6,728 nucleotides of DNA from Syntrophomonadaceae bacterium. Lineage in GTDB: Bacteria > Bacillota > Syntrophomonadia > Syntrophomonadales > Syntrophothermaceae. The notes beneath the pieces are model-generated. The model worked only from the letters and a program-made list of their open reading frames with translations. It did no database searches and was not told the origin of the DNA. Below, piece after piece: positions 1 through 5,042 of this stretch; positions within the stretch are counted from its first letter, which is position 1, and each line of letters opens with the position of its first letter. The stretch is from NCBI GenBank assembly GCA_029907055.1, contig JARYMO010000079.1, positions 1 through 6,728 on the forward strand. The letters are read 5' to 3'. The position numbers were made by a program, and so were the translations under genes.

Positions 1-5
1 GGGGT

Positions 6-32
6 GGAACGGAAAGAGCGTCCCCTGGTTGC
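6..32 (+). repeat. Diverged copy of the 27-bp dispersed repeat
   Basis: This stretch matches the 27-bp repeat found twice intact near the lysR 3' end, at 23 of 27 positions without gaps. The shared core is AAAGAGCGTCCCCT. It lies 10 nt beyond the CCA end of the tRNA-Leu gene, so it is downstream of the tRNA array. Its mutations weaken the terminal GAAAC/GTTTC inverted ends, which suggests an old, decaying copy. I see no clear terminator for the tRNA operon before the window edge. Confidence 0.7.
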
Positions 33-42
33 GGGGGATGGG

Positions 43-130
43 TGGTGCCGGGAACCGGGTTCGAACCGGTACGGGCTGCGGGCCCGACGGATTTTAAGTC
101 CGTTGCGTCTGCCAGTTCCGCCATCCCGGC
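43..130 (-). tRNA. tRNA-Leu (anticodon UAA)
   Basis: The minus strand folds as an 88-nt class II tRNA. The acceptor stem pairs GCCGGGA (124-130) with TCCCGGC (47-53), the discriminator is A (46) and CCA is encoded (43-45). The anticodon arm has the loop CTTAAAA with anticodon TAA, reading UUA leucine codons. The T arm has GGTTCGAACCC, and the extra length between anticodon and T arms is the long variable arm expected of tRNA-Leu. It is the last gene of the five-tRNA array. Confidence 0.97.
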
Positions 131-167
131 ACGGTGGTGACGCCCCTGAGGACCGCACAAACAAAAA

Positions 168-242
168 TGGAGGGCGAGACCGGATTTGAACCGGTGAATG
201 GCGGTTTTGCAGACCGCTGCGTTGCCACTTCGCCACTCGCCC
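168..242 (-). tRNA. tRNA-Cys (anticodon GCA)
   Basis: The minus strand gives a 75-nt tRNA with acceptor GGGCGAG (236-242) pairing CTCGCCC (172-178). The discriminator is U, the known identity base of tRNA-Cys, and CCA is encoded at 168-170. The anticodon stem GCGGT/ACCGC holds the loop CTGCAAA, anticodon GCA. It is fourth in the array, 37 nt upstream of tRNA-Leu. Confidence 0.97.
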
Positions 243-269
243 TCGGCTTGAATGAAGGATAAAAGAAAA

Positions 270-344
270 TGGAGCGGAAGACGAGATTCGAACTCGCGAC
301 CCTCGCCTTGGCAAGGCGATGCTCTACCACTGAGCCACTTCCGC
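270..344 (-). tRNA. tRNA-Gly (anticodon GCC)
   Basis: The minus strand gives a 75-nt tRNA with acceptor GCGGAAG (338-344) paired to CTTCCGC (274-280), a U discriminator and encoded CCA (270-272). The anticodon stem TCGCC/GGCGA holds the loop TTGCCAA, anticodon GCC. The D arm contains GGCTCAGTGGTAGAGC and the T arm GTTCGAATC. It is third in the array, 27 nt upstream of tRNA-Cys. Confidence 0.97.
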
Positions 345-349
345 ACGCA

Positions 350-425
<76 letters not shown>

Positions 426-433
426 ATATAGTA

Positions 434-509
434 TGGCGGAGCCGACGGGACTTGAACCCGCGATCTCCGGCTTGACAGGCCGGCATGTTAACCACTACAC
501 TACGGCTCC
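434..509 (-). tRNA. tRNA-Asp (anticodon GUC)
   Basis: The minus strand gives a 76-nt tRNA with acceptor GGAGCCG (503-509) paired to CGGCTCC (438-444), a G discriminator as expected for tRNA-Asp, and encoded CCA (434-436). The anticodon stem CCGGC/GCCGG holds the loop CTGTCAA, anticodon GTC. It is the first gene of the array and lies about 27 nt after the predicted transcription start. Confidence 0.97.
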
Positions 510-542
510 AGTTGTCCTGCGGGAAACCCCACAGCAAGGTTA

Positions 543-571
543 ATTATAGCACGCCCTCCGGGGAGCGTCAA
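543..571 (-). promoter_or_regulatory. Promoter of the tRNA array
   Basis: On the minus strand a -35 element TTGACG (566-571) is followed after exactly 17 nt by a perfect -10 element TATAAT (543-548). This is a near-consensus housekeeping sigma promoter. Transcription would start near 536 and run through tRNA-Asp, Phe, Gly, Cys and Leu. The strength of the match fits stable RNA expression. Confidence 0.9.
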
Positions 572-574
572 CGC

Positions 575-660
575 AATGGCCCCGGCCAGGCCACGCAGGC
601 GGCGCCAGGCTGCCCCGACGGCGCCAGGCCGCGCCCGGCCGGGCCGGACAACGCCCCCCG
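575..660. other. GC-rich palindromic stretch between speE and the tRNA promoter
   Basis: This spacer after the speE stop has no convincing gene. It contains an exact 10-bp direct repeat GGCGCCAGGC at 601-610 and 620-629, and a 12-bp palindrome GCCCGGCCGGGC at 633-644. The GGCGCC cores are self-complementary, so several hairpins are possible. None is followed on the minus strand by a T run, so it is not a canonical intrinsic terminator, but it is where transcription from speE would be expected to end before the tRNA promoter. Confidence 0.4.
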
Positions 661-668
661 GGCCGTCC

Positions 669-1556
669 CTACATCTGCCCCAGCGCCTTGCGCACGAAGT
701 TGGGCAGCACGAAGGCGGCATGGTGGATGCCGTCGTTGTAGTAGTTGGTCTCGATGCCCAGCTCGGCGTACTGCGCCGCCTTGAAGTCGGTGGCCGGGTC
801 AGGCCCCTTGGAGCACAGCGTGAAGCTCCAGATGCCGGAGGGGTAGGTAGGCACGTAGGCCCAGTACACCTTCACCAGCGGGAAGATGCCCTGCAGGTTC
901 TCGTACATCCGGCGCAGGGTGCGCTGGTGGAAGAAGGGGGACTCGGACTGGGTGACCATGATGCCGCCGTCTTCCAGCAGGTTGTAGATGTCCTGGTGGA
1001 ACTTCTTCTGGAACAGCACCTCGGCCGGCCCGATGGGGTCGGAGGCGTCCACCAGCACCACGTCGAACTTCTCCTGCGTTTCCGCCACGAACTTGGCCCC
1101 GTCCTGGAAGAGGATGCGGGTCTTGGGGTTGTCCAGCTGGCAGGCCACCTGGGGGAAGTACTCCTTGCACTTCTCCACCACCATCTGGTCGATCTCCACC
1201 AGCGTCACCTGCTCCACTTCCGGGTGCTTGAGCACCTCGCGCACCGTGCCGCCGTCGCCGCCGCCAATGACCAGCACCCGGCGGGGGTTGGGGTGGGTGA
1301 ACAGGGCCGGGTGGCTGATCATCTCGTGGTAGATGAACTCGTCGCGTTCGGTGATCATGATGGAGCCGTACAGTACCAGCATCTTGCCGAACTCGTAGGT
1401 GTCCAGGATGTCGATGCGCTGGAAGGGACTCTGGCCGCTGTACACCACGCTCTTCACCTTGAGCGTCAGCCCGGCCCGCTGCTGGTGCAGCTCCGAGTAC
1501 CACACGTTCCACAGGTCGGTCATGGATTCCTCGCGGATGAGGTCTTCCTGGGCCAC
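669..1556 (-). CDS. speE: Spermidine synthase (polyamine aminopropyltransferase)
   Basis: SpeE transfers an aminopropyl group from decarboxylated S-adenosylmethionine to putrescine, giving spermidine and methylthioadenosine in the cytoplasm. Counting from an in-frame ATG at 1562, the Rossmann motif GGGDGG is at 100-105, the acidic VEID of the nucleoside site at 122-125, DASDPIGPA with the catalytic-loop Asp at 172-180, and YPSGIWSF of the amine pocket at 240-247. The DEFIYHEM block (74-81) is also typical. About 295 aa is slightly longer than many bacterial SpeE proteins. The start is uncertain. AAGGAGG (1564-1570) is only 1 nt from the ATG at 1562 but 7 nt from the GTG third codon at 1556, which I chose. 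An ATG at 1523 (MTDLWNVW) has its own GAGG and best matches the family N-terminus. It lies 89 nt after the decarboxylase gene, probably in one operon. Confidence 0.95.
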   Translation of the reverse strand: MAQEDLIREESMTDLWNVWYSELHQQRAGLTLKVKSVVYSGQSPFQRIDILDTYEFGKMLVLYGSIMITERDEFIYHEMISHPALFTHPNPRRVLVIGGGDGGTVREVLKHPEVEQVTLVEIDQMVVEKCKEYFPQVACQLDNPKTRILFQDGAKFVAETQEKFDVVLVDASDPIGPAEVLFQKKFHQDIYNLLEDGGIMVTQSESPFFHQRTLRRMYENLQGIFPLVKVYWAYVPTYPSGIWSFTLCSKGPDPATDFKAAQYAELGIETNYYNDGIHHAAFVLPNFVRKALGQM

Positions 1557-1563
1557 TTCCATT

Positions 1564-1570
1564 CCTCCTT
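1564..1570 (-). promoter_or_regulatory. Ribosome binding site of speE
   Basis: The minus strand reads AAGGAGG, then A, then ATGGAAGTG. The spacing is too short for the ATG and near ideal (7 nt) for the GTG, so this site argues for the GTG start. Confidence 0.65.
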
Positions 1571-1575
1571 CACCG

Positions 1576-1591
1576 GCGGCCGCGCGGCCGC
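1576..1591. repeat. 16-bp perfect palindrome next to the speE ribosome binding site
   Basis: GCGGCCGCGCGGCCGC is a perfect palindrome made of two tandem GCGGCCGC octamers. In the mRNA it can fold as a 6-bp stem with a 4-nt loop ending 5 nt before the AAGGAGG of speE. It could affect translation of speE, or be chance in GC-rich DNA. Confidence 0.5.
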
Positions 1592-1616
1592 TTTCTCACT
1601 GCCATGCTAGCAGATA

Positions 1617-1642
1617 CGGGGCGGCGGTTCAACGCCGCCCCG
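1617..1642 (-). terminator. Hairpin just after the decarboxylase stop codon (attenuator-like)
   Basis: A perfect 10-bp stem (1617-1626 with 1633-1642) closes a 6-nt loop, beginning 3 nt after the decarboxylase stop on the minus strand. It is followed by TATCTGCTAGC, not a T run, so it is a weak or partial terminator at best. It may reduce readthrough into speE or protect the upstream message from 3' decay. Confidence 0.45.
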
Positions 1643-1645
1643 CGC

Positions 1646-2755
1646 CTAGTCGACCAGGACGATGCGGGCCGGCGGGTAGCCGTTGAAGTGGCTGGCGCTG
1701 GCCGTGGTGTAGGCGCCCATGGAGTAGACGATGAGGGTGTCGTCGACCTCCAGGGGCGGCATGACCGAGTTGTGGTAGATGACATCGAACGAGTCACAGG
1801 TGGGGCCGGCAATGATGCACTGCTCCCGCTCCCCCTGGCGGTCGGTGATGATGGGGTAGTCGCAGTGGTCGTAGATGCGGCCGGAGAAGCAGCCGTACAC
1901 CCCGTCGTCCACGTAGTACCACCACACCGTGTTGCGCCGCGACTTGCCCACCACCGACAGCACCAGGTTGGCGGCGTCGCCCACCACGAAGCGGCCCGGC
2001 TCCGCCATCACCGTGGCGGTGGGAAAGTAGGTGTCCAGTGCCTCCTGGATGGGCGCGAAGAAGCTGCGCAGGGGCATGATGCTCTCCACGTACTCCACCG
2101 GGAAGCCGCCCCCGATGTCCAAGTGGTCCAGGTAGATGCCCTCCGAGGCCAGCAGGTTGAACACGCGCCGGCACTCGTGGATGGCGTCCGTGTACTTGTA
2201 GGGGTTCAGGCTCTGCGAACCCACGTGGAAGGCCAGCCCCCGCACCGTCAGGCCCATCTCCGTCGCCCGCCGCACCAGCGCCGGCGCCTGCTCGGCGGGC
2301 ACCCCGTACTTGTAGGACAGGTTGACCACGCAGTCGGTATTGGGGAAGCTCAGCCGCAGCAGCAGGTTGAGGTCCCGGCCGTAGGGCAGGAACTTGTCCA
2401 GCTCGAACTCGTTGTCGAAGACGAACCAGCGCACCCCCTGCTCCACCGCGAAGCGGATGTCCTCCGGCTTCTTGATGGGGTTGGTGTGGATGAGGTCTTC
2501 GGGCCGCGCCCCCAGCTCCTTGACCGCCAGGATCTCGGCCGGTGAGCAGATGTCGAAGTAGGGTGTGTGCCTGCGCACCACCCCCAGCACCTGCGGGTCG
2601 GCGTTGGCCTTGACGGCGTAGTACATCTTCACCCCGGGCAGGTACTCGGCCAGGATGCTGAACTTGTCAGCCATCTCGCGCTGCGACACCGCCACCAGCG
2701 GCGTGCCGTACTGGGCCTTGAGCCTGCGGGCCTGGTCGAATGTGAGACGGAACAC
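1646..2755 (-). CDS. Fold III PLP-dependent ornithine/lysine-type decarboxylase
   Basis: This is a group IV (alanine-racemase-fold) amino acid decarboxylase, related to eukaryotic ornithine decarboxylase, which makes a diamine such as putrescine for SpeE. Counting from an in-frame ATG at 2761, the PLP lysine is K51 in YYAVKAN, FHVGSQ is at 178-183, the phosphate-binding GGGF at 217-220, EPGR at 254-257, and DDGVYG at 285-290. GPTCDSFD (319-326) supplies the catalytic Cys322 and substrate-binding Asp323 across the dimer. GAYTTASASHFNG (349-361) is the conserved C-terminal motif. About 370 aa matches compact bacterial members; it is not the large fold I SpeC type. AAGGAGG (2764-2770) is 2 nt from the ATG but 8 nt from the GTG at 2755, which I chose. 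Ornithine is the likeliest substrate, lysine possible. It leads an operon with speE and has a structured leader. Confidence 0.92.
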   Translation of the reverse strand: MFRLTFDQARRLKAQYGTPLVAVSQREMADKFSILAEYLPGVKMYYAVKANADPQVLGVVRRHTPYFDICSPAEILAVKELGARPEDLIHTNPIKKPEDIRFAVEQGVRWFVFDNEFELDKFLPYGRDLNLLLRLSFPNTDCVVNLSYKYGVPAEQAPALVRRATEMGLTVRGLAFHVGSQSLNPYKYTDAIHECRRVFNLLASEGIYLDHLDIGGGFPVEYVESIMPLRSFFAPIQEALDTYFPTATVMAEPGRFVVGDAANLVLSVVGKSRRNTVWWYYVDDGVYGCFSGRIYDHCDYPIITDRQGEREQCIIAGPTCDSFDVIYHNSVMPPLEVDDTLIVYSMGAYTTASASHFNGYPPARIVLVD

Positions 2756-2763
2756 CTGCATCC

Positions 2764-2770
2764 CCTCCTT
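2764..2770 (-). promoter_or_regulatory. Ribosome binding site of the decarboxylase gene
   Basis: The minus strand reads AAGGAGG, then GG, then ATGCAGGTG. As at speE, the spacing suits the GTG third codon (8 nt) better than the ATG (2 nt). The site lies 1 nt after the 3' arm of the proximal leader hairpin, so folding of that hairpin could hinder ribosome access. Confidence 0.65.
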
Positions 2771-2771
2771 T

Positions 2772-2825
2772 CCCCGGCGGGAAACGGTCGCGCACCTCGC
2801 GTCCCGCCGGGGCACCCCCCGGCGG
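2772..2825 (-). promoter_or_regulatory. Leader with two mutually exclusive hairpins upstream of the decarboxylase
   Basis: Three arms can be read in the leader RNA, transcribed from right to left. Arm A (2817-2825) pairs perfectly with arm B (2804-2812) as a 9-bp stem with a 4-nt loop. Arm B (2802-2812) also pairs perfectly with arm C (2772-2782) as an 11-bp stem, whose 19-nt loop holds a further CGCG/CGCG helix (2789-2792 with 2798-2801). Arms A and C carry the same sequence, so A:B and B:C cannot form together. Arm C ends 1 nt from the AAGGAGG. There is no T run after arm C, so control would be translational rather than by intrinsic termination. The layout resembles an attenuator or riboswitch expression platform; no known ligand-binding fold is recognised. 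Confidence 0.5.
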
Positions 2826-2835
2826 CACAAGACCT

Positions 2836-2844
2836 ATTGTATCA
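2836..2844 (-). promoter_or_regulatory. Extended -10 promoter of the decarboxylase-speE operon
   Basis: The minus strand reads TGATACAAT: an extended -10 (TG, one base, then TACAAT at 2836-2841). The upstream region is AT-rich (TTTATTTTTT at 2854-2863) but holds no good TTGACA at 17 nt. Predicted start is near 2829, only a few bases before hairpin arm A, so the leader RNA would begin almost exactly with the folded region. Confidence 0.6.
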
Positions 2845-2865
2845 AAACGCGGGAAAAAATAAAGC

Positions 2866-2892
2866 GGAACAAGGGGACGCTCTTTTCGTTTC
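2866..2892 (-). repeat. 27-bp repeat copy in inverted orientation
   Basis: This copy matches the consensus at 26 of 27 positions on the minus strand. It faces the two intact copies at 3109-3135 and 3145-3171, so the gene-free stretch between them is bracketed by inverted copies. It lies immediately upstream of the AT-rich region of the decarboxylase promoter. Confidence 0.85.
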
Positions 2893-3072
2893 AGCCGGTG
2901 CCCGCCGTCCCCCGGTCTGGCGGGGGCGCGGGGACACCGGCCGCGCCACCACCGGGGGCGCTCCGCCCGGCGGCGGGGGGGCCCAAGCACAGGCCAACGA
3001 ACGAAGAACGCGTGGCCTCGGTCCGCGAGGACCCTGGCAGCGGGAGGCGCAGCCTGCCCGTTTGAAGGGAGG
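2893..3072. other. Gene-free GC-rich stretch between repeat copies
   Basis: I see no supported gene here. The left part (2895-2940) folds as a nested hairpin: CCGGTG (2895-2900) with CACCGG (2935-2940) outside, and CCCCCG (2909-2914) with CGGGGG (2921-2926) inside around a 6-nt loop. Near 3020-3033 a short stem GGTCC/GGACC closes a GCGA tetraloop. The stretch could be the interior of a small non-autonomous element, or simply the region where lysR transcription ends. After the 2895-2940 hairpin there is no immediate T run on the minus strand. Confidence 0.4.
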
Positions 3073-3073
3073 T

Positions 3074-3099
3074 AAAACAACGGGAACGCCCCTCGTTTC
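3074..3099 (-). repeat. Degenerate copy of the 27-bp repeat
   Basis: The segment keeps AAACAA near one end, GGG and ACGC in the core, and TCGTTTC at the other end. It aligns best with small gaps in the same orientation as the 2866-2892 copy. Because the repeat has GAAAC/GTTTC ends in inverted orientation, the assignment of strand is not firm. Confidence 0.5.
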
Positions 3100-3106
3100 A
3101 GAAGAT

Positions 3107-3137
3107 TTGAAACGAAAAGAGCGTCCCCTTGTTTCAA
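3107..3137 (+). repeat. Intact copy of the 27-bp repeat (first of a tandem pair)
   Basis: The 27-bp core (3109-3135) starts GAAACGAAAAGAGCG and ends TCCCCTTGTTTC. Including flanks, the ends form a 7-bp inverted repeat, TTGAAAC with GTTTCAA. It is identical over 27 bp to the next copy, with a 36-bp period between them. Confidence 0.9.
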
Positions 3138-3142
3138 GAGGG

Positions 3143-3173
3143 TTGAAACGAAAAGAGCGTCCCCTTGTTTCAG
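3143..3173 (+). repeat. Intact copy of the 27-bp repeat overlapping the lysR stop
   Basis: The core at 3145-3171 is identical to the copy at 3109-3135, and 9 nt separate the two cores. The TGA stop codon of lysR (3170-3172, minus strand) is formed by the end of this repeat. The element thus lies flush with, or trimmed, the end of the gene. Confidence 0.9.
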
Positions 3174-4081
3174 TCGGGAAGGGGGGAGGGTTCGGCGGTT
3201 TCGCGCAGGAAGGCGATGAACTCCTGCACCGCCTTGCGCCGGCTCTTCTGCCGCGGGTAGACGACGAAGAAGCTGCGGCGGAAGCTGGCGTCGGCCAGGG
3301 ACACGGCTCTCACCCGCCCGGCCCGGGAGGCGCTGCGCAGCGCCCAGCTCGACACCAGGGAGATGCCCAGGCCGGCTTCCACCACCGACAACAGGGCGTC
3401 GGTACTGCCCACCTCGGCCACCATGTTCAGTTCCTCGGGCTTGATGCCGGCCTGGCGCAGGCCTTCCTCCACCGCCGCGCGGGTGCCGGAGCCCCGCTCG
3501 CGGAAGATCCAGGGCTCGTGCAGCAGGCGGGAGAGCTCCACCCGCTCCTCGCCGGCCAGGCGGTGGTCCACCGGCACCACCAGCACCAGCTCGTCGCCCA
3601 TCCAGCGGAATCCATCCACCCGGCGGGTGTTGAGCCAGCCGCCCACCACCCCGCAGTCCAGCTCGCGCTCGGCGACGCGGGAAATGATGGCCTCGGTGTC
3701 CCCGATCTCCATGCTGACGTGCACGTGGGGGTGGCTCTCCTTGAAGCGCTTGAGCAGTGCGGGGAGGATGTAGGAGCCGGGAATGGTGCTGGCCCCCAGG
3801 CGCAGGTTGCCCTTGCGGCTCTCCGAGGCTTCTTCCATCAGTTGCTCGGTGCGCTCCAGCTCGCGCAGGATGTCGCGCGCGCACTGGTAGAGCACGTAGC
3901 CGGCCGGGGTGGGCCGCAGCTGGCGGCCGGCCCGTTCCAGCAGCAGCACGCCGTACATGTCCTCCAGGGACTGGATCTGCTTGCTCACCGCCGGCTGAGA
4001 GATCCTGAGCTCTTCCGCCACCCGGGAAAGGTTCTGGCACTCCACCACCCGCACGAAGGTCTTGAAGAGGTTGAGTCGCAT
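3170..4081 (-). CDS. LysR-type transcriptional regulator (CysL/CbbR-like)
   Basis: A 303-aa DNA-binding regulator of normal LysR length. The N-terminal winged helix-turn-helix covers about residues 1-60, with NLSRVAEELRISQPAVSKQI at 17-36 as the recognition region. A linker helix follows (about 61-90). The effector domain opens with LGASTIPGSYILP (95-107) and includes RERGSGTR (194-201) and GSTDALLSVVEAGLGISLVS (225-244), patterns seen in CysL/CbbR-like members. The ATG at 4081 has AAGGAG (4087-4092) at 5 nt; an in-frame extension to 4165 would overlap sufB and carries no family sequence. It lies 37 nt after sufB and probably shares its transcript, so control of the iron / Fe-S or sulfur genes is possible. 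Its effector and targets cannot be read from sequence. Its stop codon lies inside a repeat copy. Confidence 0.93.
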   Translation of the reverse strand: MRLNLFKTFVRVVECQNLSRVAEELRISQPAVSKQIQSLEDMYGVLLLERAGRQLRPTPAGYVLYQCARDILRELERTEQLMEEASESRKGNLRLGASTIPGSYILPALLKRFKESHPHVHVSMEIGDTEAIISRVAERELDCGVVGGWLNTRRVDGFRWMGDELVLVVPVDHRLAGEERVELSRLLHEPWIFRERGSGTRAAVEEGLRQAGIKPEELNMVAEVGSTDALLSVVEAGLGISLVSSWALRSASRAGRVRAVSLADASFRRSFFVVYPRQKSRRKAVQEFIAFLRETAEPSPLPD

Positions 4082-4118
4082 TCGTTCTCCTTGTCCTGTC
4101 TTTGTGTCGTGTGGGTCC

Positions 4119-5042
4119 TCAGCGCAGGAAGCGGCTGAGAATCGTTTCCACCGCCTCGGCCTCACCCAGGCCGAGGGTCATGAGCTTGATGAGCTGCTCG
4201 CCGGCGATGCGCCCGATGGCCGCCTCGTGGGTGAGCACCGCTTCCCCGCTCTCCGCGATGAGCTCGGGGACGGAGCGGATGCGGGCGTCCCCCATGATGA
4301 TGGAGTCGCATTCCACGTGCCCCACGCTGCGCTCCTTGCCCACCAGCACTGCCCTGAACTCCTGGTGCGAGCTGTCCTGGGCCACCGAGCGCGACAGCAC
4401 CTGGCCGCTGCTGTCCCGGCCCACCAGGTGGATCTCCACCGCCGAAACCGCCTGCTGGGTGCCGTGGGTAAGCAACCGCTCGATGATTTTGAGGCTTCCG
4501 CCTTCGTAGACGTAGGCGGTGGTGTTGCGGGTGGTGTCGTCCACCCCCTTCACCTGCACCATCTCCATCTCGGCCCATGCCCCTTGCTCCACCGTGACCA
4601 CCGTGTTGGGGTTGAGCACCCGCCGGCCTTCCGGGCTGCCCTGGCCGTAGTGCTTCTCGACGTAGCGCAGCCGCGCCCCCTGCTTGACGATGATCTCGTG
4701 CACCCCGTCGTGCTGGGACTGGGCGCTGCCCTGGTTGTGGATGCCACAGCCGGCCACCACCAGCACGTCGCTGTCCTCGCCGATGATGAAGGTGTTGTAG
4801 ACCAGGTCGCGCAGCCCGCTGCGGGTGAGGATGACCGGCACGTGCACGGCCTCCCCGCGGGTGCCGGGCCTGACAACGATGTCGATGCCGGGACGATCGG
4901 TCTTGGGAACGATGTCGATGTTGGGCGAAGACTGGCGCTCCACCGCTTCGCCATCCTTGCGTATGTTGAACGCCCCGCTGGGCAGTGCGTGGAGGTCGGC
5001 CACTGCCGCCAGCAGGTCCTGTTCCAGCTTGCTAAATGCCAT
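4119..5042 (-). CDS. sufB: Short SufB/SufD-family Fe-S cluster scaffold (SmsB-like)
   Basis: A 307-aa SufB/SufD-family beta-helix protein that would pair with the ATPase SufC as scaffold for building Fe-S clusters in the cytoplasm. Classical SufB is roughly 460-490 aa, so this lacks much of the N-terminal region and matches the short SufB of archaea and anaerobic bacteria described as SmsB. By comparison with remembered SufB sequences, Cys245 in HVECDSIIMGD aligns with the essential scaffold cysteine of E. coli SufB. His272-Glu273 in THEAAIGRI aligns with the conserved HE near the cluster site. A second conserved-looking cysteine is Cys99 in VVAGCGIHNQG. The ATG at 5042 overlaps the sufC 3' end by 11 nt, implying translational coupling; the in-frame extension upstream lies wholly within sufC. 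No SufD, SufS, SufU or SufE is in the window. Confidence 0.9.
   Translation of the reverse strand: MAFSKLEQDLLAAVADLHALPSGAFNIRKDGEAVERQSSPNIDIVPKTDRPGIDIVVRPGTRGEAVHVPVILTRSGLRDLVYNTFIIGEDSDVLVVAGCGIHNQGSAQSQHDGVHEIIVKQGARLRYVEKHYGQGSPEGRRVLNPNTVVTVEQGAWAEMEMVQVKGVDDTTRNTTAYVYEGGSLKIIERLLTHGTQQAVSAVEIHLVGRDSSGQVLSRSVAQDSSHQEFRAVLVGKERSVGHVECDSIIMGDARIRSVPELIAESGEAVLTHEAAIGRIAGEQLIKLMTLGLGEAEAVETILSRFLR

Noticed and set aside
1..42. Terminator of the tRNA array
   Set aside because: No convincing stem followed by a T run on the minus strand before the window edge; only the diverged repeat copy is present.
576..1610. Long plus-strand open frame of 344 codons opposite speE
   Set aside because: It is the complement of speE in GC-rich DNA, with low-complexity His/Val/Leu-rich sequence, no domain and no suitable ribosome binding site.
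2854..2892. Intrinsic terminator for lysR made of the repeat plus TTTATTTTTT
   Set aside because: The repeat copy gives only a weak imperfect stem next to the T run (GAAAC opposite GTTCC), and the T run is better explained as AT-rich DNA upstream of the decarboxylase promoter.
3074..3171. CRISPR array from the regularly spaced repeats
   Set aside because: Only two identical copies with a 9-nt gap, a degenerate copy that aligns best in the opposite orientation, and no cas genes. A REP-like family fits better.
2667..4040. Minus-strand open frame of 457 codons containing tandem QGDALFVS peptides
   Set aside because: The repeated peptides are translations of the 27-bp DNA repeat. The rest is an out-of-frame reading of lysR and the decarboxylase 5' end.
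2567..4138. Plus-strand open frame of 523 codons across the repeat region and opposite lysR
   Set aside because: It runs through the repeats and the complement of a clear LysR gene; the product is Gly/Ala/His-rich with no recognisable family. High GC removes stop codons from shadow frames.
4082..4165. Longer LysR start at 4165
   Set aside because: The extra 28 residues overlap the sufB 3' end, have no family similarity, and the ATG at 4081 has a well-placed AAGGAG.
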